Assembly: GCA_009767595.1 (NCBI GenBank)
Contig: VSDK01028034.1
Span: 49,985-113,984, forward strand
Length of the DNA: 64,000 bases
From: Symbiodinium kawagutii
Lineage: Eukaryota > Sar > Dinophyceae > Suessiales > Symbiodiniaceae
Direction of reading: 5' to 3'
Shown here: positions 56,252-64,000 of the stretch, in pieces
Position numbering within the stretch: the stretch's first letter is position 1
Layout of the letters: each line of letters begins with the position of its first letter
Translations under genes and position numbers: made by a program
The notes under the pieces: model-generated
What the model saw: the letters and a program-made list of their open reading frames with translations, nothing else
Told to the model about the DNA's origin: nothing
The model's database searches: none

Positions 56252-56972
56252 GCTGTGATTCTTTACTGCGCTGGTTCTGTGCAGCGACAGTAAGGGAATT
56301 CATTATTAGTGGGGTCATGGAAGAGCTGCGTGAAGAGAGGTGCTACGTTTGAGCCTCAAAAGCAGCATGTAAACGTGTGATGTAGACTTGATAATATGAC
56401 TTTCATATCGTCACGATTATGTGTTCTGGTCAGTAGTTGGTCTCCCATGTCAGAAGCCAGAATATTAACCCACATATCGGTGAGAATGTGATAATGCCAC
56501 GTATTTTCAATGATAATGGTTAACCACGATATTTATGTTATCAAGTTATCAAGTTATCAAGTTATCATTTAAATCATCAACTCGTATTAACCCACAGCTT
56601 GCATTATGAACCATCGCCGATCACCGGGTGCCATCGTTCCTTCACTCTCAGCCATTCTTACATCTCGAAGCTGCCATTAATTTCCAACCAACCTGCAGAT
56701 TCGCTGGTTGGATGGAAACCCCAATTGGATCGTTTCATTTACTATAAACAGGCCCTTTTCATTCACAAATCCCATCATTTCCAACTGGTTGGTGGTTTAC
56801 AACATATTTGTACAGCTAAACCACCAACTTATCGGTGCCATATGCTATAAGTTGTCTAAACAGTTGGTGGTTGAAAGCTAACAAGTCTCCTAATGGTTGA
56901 AACCACCAAGCAGATAATCCTTGTCACAGCTGTGCCGAACCCTGTTCGTCAGGAGAAGCCTCCCCAAAGCAG

Positions 56973-57026
56973 GTGTCGAGACACCGACAGCTGGGGCGGG
57001 ACAGCTTGGACTTGGATGATGGACCG
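56973..57026 (+). CDS. Exon candidate, unknown product
   Basis: Acceptor ctccccaaagcAG, donor GGACCG|GTGGAC, 18 codons in phase 0: VSRHRQLGRDSLDLDDGP. Confidence 0.55.
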
Positions 57027-57470
57027 GTGGACCATCAATGAGAAGAAACAAGTTTTGACATCGGTGAATGGCTATTCACATGGTTAATGACTAATTGATG
57101 GTAATTCAACTGGTAGCGATGAGCTGGCTAATAACCGGTATGATGCTAATTCACTGGTGCATATGGCTCATTCACCAGCTCATTAACTATGAAAGACAAG
57201 TCATGACTGGTTGATTGATGGTAAGCCACAACTAAATGGTTCAACCCTATTGGCCAGCTCATTAACCATGAAAACCAGTAAACTATGCTTAACCCTTATG
57301 GCTTATCAACCGCAGAAAACCCTTCTGGTTGGCTGATGAACCATTGGTCGTCGATCCAAGCTCCGGAAGGGTCCACGTTCCCTGCACCGGACCGAGTCGC
57401 TGAGTGCTTAATTATGAGCTTTATGGTTGTGGTGGGTCATGGTCAACAACTAGCTGGTGATTCTCAGGGA

Positions 57471-57533
57471 GCTAAGGAGCCAGGGATATCCATAAATCCC
57501 TTTAAAGGGGGAGCTAAAGAGCTACAGGGAGTG
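57471..57533. repeat. Dispersed repeat D, copy 2
   Basis: ggagctaaggagccagggat, ccctttaaaggg and ggagctaaagagct. Matches 50956-51033. Confidence 0.7.
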
Positions 57534-57677
57534 GTGAAACCAGATGGTAGACAATGATGTGTTTACTTGTTCTTTTTGTTTATCGTAATTAGTCTCAAAT
57601 ACCACTACTCCTACTGCAGCCACTGCCAACTAAAAATCCAAAACATAAACAGGCCCAACAGCTGCGCAGGATTCCAG

Positions 57678-57869
57678 GTGTCATCTCTCACTGGTGTACC
57701 TGAAAGATTGCTGGTTTCACAACCACCGTTTGTGGATGTACCCGTGTCAGTGGACCAGAAGAATGACGGCCAACAGATTCAGGTAGCACGCCTACAATTA
57801 CGAAGCCAACCTCGAATTCTGCAACAAATAGCACGACCAGCCTGGAAACGGGCTGACCTCTTCAAATGA
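57678..57869 (+). CDS. Terminal exon candidate
   Basis: Acceptor gcaggattccAG, then 63 codons in phase 0 to TGA. Includes SLTGVPERLLVSQPPFVDVP and LQLRSQPRILQQIARPAWKR. In phase with the exons at 53818, 55383 and 56973, which may form one gene. Product unknown. Confidence 0.55.
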   Translation: MSSLTGVPERLLVSQPPFVDVPVSVDQKNDGQQIQVARLQLRSQPRILQQIARPAWKRADLFK

Positions 57870-57932
57870 AGATAAACAAATAACCACCAGAGAGATCCAC
57901 AGTGTGTTGTGGTTGAAGCCTTTTGCTCGCAG

Positions 57933-57993
57933 GGCGGCGGAGTCAAAGTGGCAGCCAACGGCTAAAGCCAAGGTGCCAAGGGGGAAGCGCCAG
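57933..57993 (+). CDS. Exon candidate, unknown product
   Basis: Acceptor ttttgctcgcAG, one leading base, then AAESKWQPTAKAKVPRGKRQ, ending at a GA-type border CAG|GATATG. Confidence 0.4.
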
Positions 57994-58020
57994 GATATGA
58001 CATGTGACTTGCATTGATAT

Positions 58021-58205
58021 GGCTATGGGTCAATACTAACCCCGGTGGTGGTTTTAAACAGTTTTCTATTTCCCCTAATTAGTAATTATTAACAATTGGT
58101 GGGTTGGCTGATATTTTTCATAGGGATTGAGACCACCAACCAGTTAACCATCCAGAAAACGACAAGAGGATGTTCACCAGGGGTACAGGCTGTTGACCAC
58201 CACCA
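58021..58205. mobile_element. Family B element (B13) interrupted by family C element
   Basis: Left end ggctatgggtcaatactaac after atat. The right half 'caccaggggtacaggctgtt' then gacc resumes after element C8. The right terminus is decayed. Confidence 0.6.
58044..58141. mobile_element. Foldback element, family C (copy C8), nested in B13
   Basis: ggtggtggttttaaac and attgagaccaccaacc arms, with 'tatttcccctaattagtaat' and 'gatatttttcatagg' inside. Confidence 0.75.
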
Positions 58206-58209
58206 TCTC

Positions 58210-59260
58210 AATAGTTACTCTTTGGTAGATTAAGCTTACTATTGGAAATCCACCATTTAATAAATTATAGATGGTTTCCTATGCGTTACGTGTTATAGTG
58301 ATTTTCCATCTCTACTTGTCATGATTCACCATCAACGATGAAGGTATTTATCGTTCCAGTATCAAACATGGTTGCCATGATAGAGTGATGATGAGTGATG
58401 GTCATCAACCCATCCACTCGAATTTGGAACTCAAGATACTGTAGCAAATGTTTATTTATCCCTATGCTTCCATGTACCACTATAGTACTTACAATGGTAG
58501 AAACCACCTGGTTACCTACTATAATGGCAACCGGAAGCATTGGGTTTGGGTAAGTACATACAATATTATGGGTGTTTGTTTCGACTATGGCACAGGAATC
58601 CAAGTCCAACTCCATCCTTGTAAAGGGGATCCCTTCGGTTTCAGCTACTACCAAGGGTATTATGAAACTTGCGGGGACGTGTGTTGCACATCCCGATGTG
58701 TGTTTCGTTGTGTACTATCTAGCAGGGGCGTATGCTTGACATTTTGCATGTTTTCCACCATTTGGGACGGTTGGGTGATTGTCGAGTCTAATTGTTTTTG
58801 AGAGGGACCAGAGGGGTTGTAATGACCACCAACCAGATGTAATACTGGAAGATTATAAAGGGATGGGCAAAGTATGCTGCTTGTTTTATCACAGATCCAA
58901 AAAAATAGGGTGTGATTTGTTGAAACGTGTAGGTGATGCATGTATGCACGCAAATGCCTGACCAACGGATTCATCAAACAGGGCGTATCCAAGAGAAGAA
59001 TATATACATTTGTATACACATAGTGTTTTCAATTTATATACATATTATGTTTGCATATATGCATGTCTTGTTTGTTGTTCTGCTTCCAATTCAACAGACG
59101 CTATTAGACCAGTGAAGGTTGAAAACCCTTGGGATCGGAGGCAGTCTGAGTCTTAGGAGTCTTAGTGTAATTGTTACCAAAAAGAACGGGTTGTTTTCAT
59201 TCTCTGGCTGATAGACAGTGCTCATGTTGCAGAACATTGGCTTTAGTGGAGACACCATAC
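58210..59260. other. No convincing gene
   Basis: Long overlapping open frames on both strands around 58320-58800, but AT-rich, Cys/Tyr-rich and without splice borders. Treated as chance. Confidence 0.4.
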
Positions 59261-59274
59261 AAAAATAACCAGAT

Positions 59275-59372
59275 GGTGTTTTCTCAGAATAGGGGTAATC
59301 CCCTCATTCATCAATAGTCCTTCCTAGTAATAGACCAACCATTTTTGGGGGTTCCCTGTTTGAGAAACCAAC
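59275..59372. mobile_element. Foldback element, family A (copy A23)
   Basis: ggtgttttctcagaatagg and ccctgtttgagaaaccaac arms. Exact agat flanks (59271-59274, 59373-59376). Confidence 0.8.
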
Positions 59373-60194
59373 AGATGATGGCACTGCCACTTTGAGCACT
59401 TGGCTGCTTGACAAAGCCTGCGACAATTCAGGCATCCTTTTCGCCGCATCAAACCCAGATAATGGATAGACCCCTGGTCAGAGGATGTCTAGGACCAGAG
59501 TTGGCCATTTTTTGCTCATGAAACTCACCCTGAGAGGTTGCAGCTCCAGCAGTACGCGACGGTCCAAGCAAATATTTGGCTCTGGAGTCCATTGATGGGC
59601 TTTGGCTCATCATCAAGCCATGAATCATGAAAACAAACAATGAAGGTAGTGAAATAGACAACAAGTTGGAAGATAACTTGACTAGATGGAAAAAGGAGCA
59701 GCATTTAGCATCAACAAGTGAGAACATGCGCGCAGCAATTGCTAGATTCACATATTTGATCCATCAAAGTTCGAAACGTGACACATGACAAGTTGCACAA
59801 GCACAAATTATTTCCAATTCGCAAATCTGTCCTCCGTCAAAACATCCAAAGCAACAACTAAGCATCAAGCAGCATGTGGCTTGACATCCACACCATTGGC
59901 ATAAAACAAGTGCTTGACTGTCTGCATGGTCACGTCAAAGCTAAGACCAGGTGTACGTCTGGTTGCTGGCATGGGAATGACTTGCAAATTGGTAAAGTAG
60001 GTAATTGTACTGATGATTAAAGATTACGCTTGGACCTATCTTTAGTCATCAGTAATCTAGAAGTTGGTTTTTGCATGTGCCAATGTGCCAATCTACCTTT
60101 CAGATCCTCTCAGCGTACGCTATTCACACGTAGATTTTCTTTGTTTTTGGTTGTCAGGGTACCACGTTTGGACTAAGCCCCTGATGTATTGCAG

Positions 60195-60419
60195 ACGCTA
60201 TTCGAAGGCTTTACTGTCGAATCTGCTATGGAACTTGCCGAGAATGCCTTGCCCGAGGCAGTCACGGTGAATTGTTTTGGAAGCCAGGGAGACTCAACGG
60301 TTGGTTTGCAAATGCTAGACGGCTTTGTTGTTCATGGTTGGGGTCCGGAACCTCCATGGTTGCAAGAATGCCGAGGTTGCCATGCAGGGTCAACCAAGTT
60401 GCTTCTATTGAGCGAATAG
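60195..60419 (+). CDS. Long exon candidate, unknown product
   Basis: Acceptor gatgtattgcAG, open in phase 0 to TAG (60417). Readable: TLFEGFTVESAMELAENALP and STVGLQMLDGFVVHGWGPEP. A donor inside (CCTCCATG|GTTGCA, about 60361) would join it in phase to the exon at 60515, so the stop may be intronic. Confidence 0.6.
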   Translation, partial: TLFEGFTVESAMELAENALPEAVTVNCFGSQGDSTVGLQMLDGFVVHGWGPEPPWLQECRGCHAGSTKLLLLSE

Positions 60420-60514
60420 TTGAGGATGACCAGAAAAAAAAAACACCAGAGCCACTTGGATCTATGTGGTTTATACAGCCACCCTAGACTCACAACCTTA
60501 CCTACCCGTCCCAG

Positions 60515-60641
60515 GTTAGATCTATTGGGGGCGCGGAAGTTTGATGTTGCTAGAGCACCTGGGCACGTTGATGGAGCTGGTGGAGGTGCTCCAACCTTTG
60601 AAGAAAGTTTTGAATCACCAGATTTGGAGGTGCTCAATATG
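60515..60641 (+). CDS. Exon ending exactly at a foldback element
   Basis: Acceptor cctacccgtcccAG, one leading base, then LDLLGARKFDVARAPGHVDG and APTFEESFESPDLEVLNM. It ends AATATG|GTGGTT; the donor is the first bases of element A24. Confidence 0.65.
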
Positions 60642-60741
60642 GTGGTTTCTCAAAATAGGGAACCCTATAAAATGATTGGTTTATTACCATTAATGGTTAA
60701 CAAAGGATGATTTGGGGGGTCCCCTATTTTGAGAAACTACC
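60641..60741. mobile_element. Foldback element, family A (copy A24)
   Basis: ggtggtttctcaaaatagg and cccctattttgagaaactacc arms, interior 'attggtttattaccattaat' and 'aaggatgatttgggggg'. Exact atat flanks (60637-60640, 60742-60745). Confidence 0.9.
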
Positions 60742-60826
60742 ATATGAACCAACTACTGGTTACAACCATTAATAATGGTTAAGCATAGGGTATAATCAGC
60801 AATAATAGGGAGTATACTACTTATAC

Positions 60827-60932
60827 GGCTATGGGTCAATATTAACCAACCGATAATGAGGGATAATCACCAGCAAACTCATAGGGAAAACAATTGTTAA
60901 TGATAGGGAACTAGGGGTACTGCTAGCTGTTG
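60827..60932. mobile_element. Family B element (B14), right end lost
   Basis: ggctatgggtcaatattaac left end and 'aaaacaattgttaatgatag' interior; the gaccc-type right end is absent. Confidence 0.65.
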
Positions 60933-61432
60933 GTTGGGACTATAGTGGTTTATAGTCATTCATAGATATGGTTCAACCAACTACAAACCACTAGGAACAA
61001 CTCACTATAAACCACTATAGTTGGTTTTTGTTGTGACTGCAGTGGTTAATAGTTGGTTGACTAGTGTTGATTCTGATTTATAGTGGTTTATCATGTTTAT
61101 AATCTTGGCAGTTGGTTGGGAGGCAGCCCTTTGGAGCCAATCCCTCCACCCTTCTAATGGGGGAGTCCCTTGGACATTGTGGTTTATCGTTGTGGTTTGT
61201 CATACTCCATCATACACCAGCATGGGTTTGTTTTTTTCGGGGGACAATGATTCTGGTTTATCATGGTTTATCATAGGTCATCACTAGTCATCACCATGTT
61301 TGGGACTGGGACAATTGTTCGAATGTAGACTTTTTATCAGTCATGGTCGATCACCACCATCGACTCACTGACCATGGCTGCTTCACCACTAGTATGGTGT
61401 CTCTTGCCTGCATAGCCACGGGAGATGTGCAG

Positions 61433-61492
61433 GACCTCAAGCTCTTCGGATGGTTGGCATTGCCAAGCTTGAGCAATGACGAGAATGGTCGG
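61433..61492 (+). CDS. Exon candidate, unknown product
   Basis: Acceptor gggagatgtgcAG, donor GGTCGG|GTATCC, 20 codons in phase 0: DLKLFGWLALPSLSNDENGR. Confidence 0.6.
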
Positions 61493-61735
61493 GTATCCCG
61501 GGGGGCGCGCCAGCCAGGTCACTACCTAGTAATATCTCGTGTAACCATAGTTTGCCACCTAAAGTTACCAGACTTACCACTAGACCTAGCACTAGATGGT
61601 ACCATAGTATGTAAACTAAACCTGGCGATCATTGTCACCTGGTAGAGAAACAAAATCGCATACAACCAGAGTTACCACTATACACCATTCCTTGCAACCT
61701 GCCTTCGATGCTCCGTTTCGGGGGCTGGCGATCAG

Positions 61736-61853
61736 CGGCCTGTCATGGCCGGCCACGACAAAGCTTGGGGGGGAAGCGAATCGAAGCGGCTGCCAGGCTG
61801 AGATGTTCGAGGTGTCACCACTCTGTTTCCCAGGGCATCACGGCATGATGAAG
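61736..61853 (+). CDS. Exon candidate, unknown product
   Basis: Acceptor ctggcgatcAG, donor ATGAAG|GTTAAC. Reads GLSWPATTKLGGEANRSGCQ, then AEMFEVSPLCFPGHHGMMK. The frame is open upstream to 61690 as well. Confidence 0.5.
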
Positions 61854-61872
61854 GTTAACAATGATTAGCAAT

Positions 61873-61972
61873 GGTGGTTTCTTATAAAAGGGACCCCCCT
61901 AAAATGGATGCTTTGTTATTATAAATGGTTTACAATGGATAATTTGGGGCACCCCTATTCTCAGAAACACCC
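61873..61972. mobile_element. Foldback element, family A (copy A25)
   Basis: ggtggtttcttataaaagg and cccctattctcagaaacaccc arms. Flanks caat and aaat. Confidence 0.75.
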
Positions 61973-62269
61973 AAATCATGGCTAATAATGATTAGGAATG
62001 AATAAGAATGTTTGATAGTAGTTAATGATCATGATTGATCAACATGGTTAATGATCATGGTTGATGGACATGGTTTATCATCATGGTTCATTAATGATCA
62101 TTGTTAATCAACATGGTCAATCGTCATGATCCTGGTTGATAAAGGGTGAACGGTATGATTAAGCGTTAATTATGCCTAACAATGGTTCATTTTGGTTATA
62201 TAATCCATAAAAGCACAGGCAATTTTGATCCATGTCTTGTTTTCACCATGTTTTGGTTTGTTGTTGCAG

Positions 62270-62351
62270 CTCGTTGTTGGCAGCTATCTCCCTTCATTGG
62301 TCATAATCGACCAAGCAGTCGTCACCCGCTCTTTATTCGATATCACAAATG
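62270..62351 (+). CDS. Exon candidate, unknown product
   Basis: Acceptor tttgttgttgcAG, donor AAATG|GTTGGT. Reads LVVGSYLPSLVIIDQAVVTR. Confidence 0.35.
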
Positions 62352-62527
62352 GTTGGTAAACTACCTATTATTCATGATTGTTTGGAACAAGTGACTCAAA
62401 GTACCTCTTCATCATTTTACAAATGGTATTTTCATGAAATACTATGATCTTCATTGTAGCTAAACACCGCCCCTGTTTGTTGAAGAGCTTAATGATATTG
62501 GAGGTTAACGCATTCTAACCCTCTACG

Positions 62528-62588
62528 ATGCTTCGCCAATCCGACTACGAGGTGGTCATCCTTGGACATGGCTGCTTCAAATTCCCAG
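62528..62588 (+). CDS. Exon candidate, unknown product
   Basis: Reads MLRQSDYEVVILGHGCFKFP and ends CCCAG|GTCAAT. The ATG could be a start. Product unknown. Confidence 0.4.
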
Positions 62589-62663
62589 GTCAATGGCCAG
62601 TCATATACCATCACCAATAATACCACTATACATAGCGAACCTTGATGAACACATCATTTTCAG

Positions 62664-62724
62664 CACGTGGGACTCCCAGGGATAGCATCTATGGATGGTG
62701 ATGGCACAGCCAATAGTCTGTATG
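62664..62724 (+). CDS. Exon candidate, unknown product
   Basis: Acceptor catcattttcAG, end TATG|GTCCCC. Reads HVGLPGIASMDGDGTANSLY. Confidence 0.45.
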
Positions 62725-62925
62725 GTCCCCTACCCTTGCAGTTACCTATATAATAGGCAACCAGCTGGTTTCTACCATTGTCGTTTGGTCTTGGTTACCT
62801 ATATATTATAAAGGTGACTGAAAGGGTAGGGGTCCCTATCCGAGCTTGTTAGTACTTGGATGTATGATCAAGGTTTGTTTGTTCACATTAAGGAATCAAA
62901 GCATATCACCGCAGATGTGTTTTGT

Positions 62926-63111
62926 GGCTGTGGGTCAAAAGCCTGTACCCCTGGTTCCCCTATCATTAACCATGGTTTTCCTTATTGTTGTTGGGGATTG
63001 TCCCCATGATTGGCTGGTTAAAGCCTTGACCCATAGCTTTACGGGAAACCTAAGGCTTAATGTCAGGGGAGGAGTCATAGCCTTGTTGGTTAACTGCTTT
63101 GACCCATAGCC
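62926..63111. mobile_element. Family B element (B15) with duplicated right end
   Basis: Left end ggctgtgggtcaaaagcc. Two right ends: ttgacccatagc at 63030-63041 and gctttgacccatagcc at 63096-63111. Exact ttgt flanks lie outside the full unit (62922-62925, 63112-63115). Confidence 0.75.
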
Positions 63112-63286
63112 TTGTTTCATGACCAAGCTATCATTACTCCCATCGTTGCCAAGCCCCCGCCGCCTCACTACAGCAACTGGACAACTGCAGCTTGGCTCAG
63201 AAGCGGCAACCGGTTGTGTGACCTCTCGAGGTGTTGATGTTTACTGACAAGTGGTGATCAGTGCTCGAGTCTCGAGTCGCGATCCG

Positions 63287-63493
63287 ATGTCGTCTGAGCT
63301 CAAGCTAAAGTATCTCAACACATTCATTGATGTGGAGGAACCCCTCGAGGCCCTTGAGGGATCAAAATCGCTGGTCCGGAAAGCTCGAAGCCTATCCCCT
63401 ACCGCCACACAAAGTGGCGGGCCGGGGGGAGGGTGGAAAGAGAGCTGTGGCTCGAACGTTTCGAAAGCCTGGGCAAACATCCCCAAATGGCCA
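63287..63493 (+). CDS. First exon of a gene running off toward the right edge
   Basis: ATG at 63287, 69 codons in phase 0 to a donor TGGCCA|GTGGGG. Includes SSELKLKYLNTFIDVEEPLE and SKSLVRKARSLSPTATQS. An 'NTFID...' stretch followed by Arg/Ser-rich sequence reminds me of N-termini common in dinoflagellate RNA-binding proteins, from memory only. Confidence 0.6.
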
Positions 63494-63758
63494 GTGGGGT
63501 TATGGCCATTTTTATGGGATGTTCATCAAAGGAGTACAGGGTAGTGACCCACAGTCAAATGAACGGAATCCTCTAAATCTTTTGCCTCGCTGTTTGTACT
63601 TGTCAATGCCATATGTAAAAATGAGAGATGGACATGAATCATAAACTGAGAGATTTGTGACATGAATCTACTGGATTTATGACAGTCGGCGCTTGCACGC
63701 AGCGTGATTTCCCATGAAACCTGCCATGATTTTCGCTGCGGTGAACCGCACTGTTCAG

Positions 63759-63830
63759 CACGCGCCGCATCGCCAGGAGCAGGACCAGCACTACGTTCGC
63801 GACCTGTCGCTGAAGCTGCAGACTTTGACG
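63759..63830 (+). CDS. Second exon of the same gene
   Basis: Acceptor aaccgcactgttcAG, donor TTGACG|GTGAGG, 24 codons in phase 0, matching the previous exon: HAPHRQEQDQHYVRDLSLKL. Confidence 0.6.
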
Positions 63831-63922
63831 GTGAGGACCCTCAAGGCACCGAGCTACCGGCGCCAAGGAGTGCTACCGTGAACGACTGTAGAGTGGGTGG
63901 TTCTAGTGGTGCTTCTGATGGA

Positions 63923-63948
63923 TGAGGATAATGAGGATGATGATGATG

Positions 63949-64000
<52 letters not shown>
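63923..64000. repeat. (GAT)n tract running off the window
   Basis: GAT triplets with GAG interruptions near the start, pure to the last base. Confidence 0.95.

Noticed and set aside
58319-58801. Overlapping ORFs of 111 and 117 codons on opposite strands
   Set aside because: AT-rich, no splice borders, no motif, and Cys/Tyr-heavy composition unlike the exons in this window.

Overview
The window looks like nuclear DNA of a dinoflagellate, probably of the symbiodiniacean kind. Coding sequence is cut into short GC-rich exons (about 40-200 nt) set in long AT-rich introns. At least one intron appears to begin with GA rather than GT. Almost every exon lies on the + strand. A dinoflagellate-style Ty1/copia retrotransposon is present, and introns are packed with trinucleotide microsatellites and small foldback elements. 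There is one assembly gap (47902-48380).

Layout. 1-1440: AT-rich DNA with three foldback elements. 1442-10326: a copia-type LTR retrotransposon on the - strand, with 1,032-bp LTRs that differ only in one 4-base block. It has a primer-binding site, Gag, zinc knuckle, protease, a zf-GRF module in another frame, a methyltransferase-like domain, integrase and RT, but no RNase H or polypurine tract. 10.9-22.9 kb: minisatellite, microsatellites and about a dozen + strand exon candidates of one or more unrecognised genes. 24.7-49.2 kb: a + strand gene of at least 11 exons for a SpoU/TrmH-family RNA 2'-O-methyltransferase (MRM1-like). I assembled it from all three family motifs; most splice phases agree. 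50.2-57.9 kb, 57.9-62.8 kb and from 63.3 kb: further + strand exon chains without a recognised product.

The main unexpected signal is a set of small (about 90-120 bp) palindromic elements, here called families A, B and C. All three end in GG...CC. Where flanks are clean they are bordered by 4-bp direct repeats (agat, atat, ataa, atgt, aaat, ttgt, agct). They insert into one another: B sits inside A at 41996, and C sits inside B at 58044. At 11298, 52903 and 60641 an element starts exactly where an exon ends, and family A's first bases can serve as the GT splice donor. They therefore behave like MITEs that can mark or create intron boundaries (introner-like).

All exon calls come from reading frames, splice-like AG/GT (or GA) borders and, for the methyltransferase, family motifs. 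No transcript evidence was available. In GC-rich exons more than one frame is often open, so products of the non-methyltransferase exons are left unnamed.
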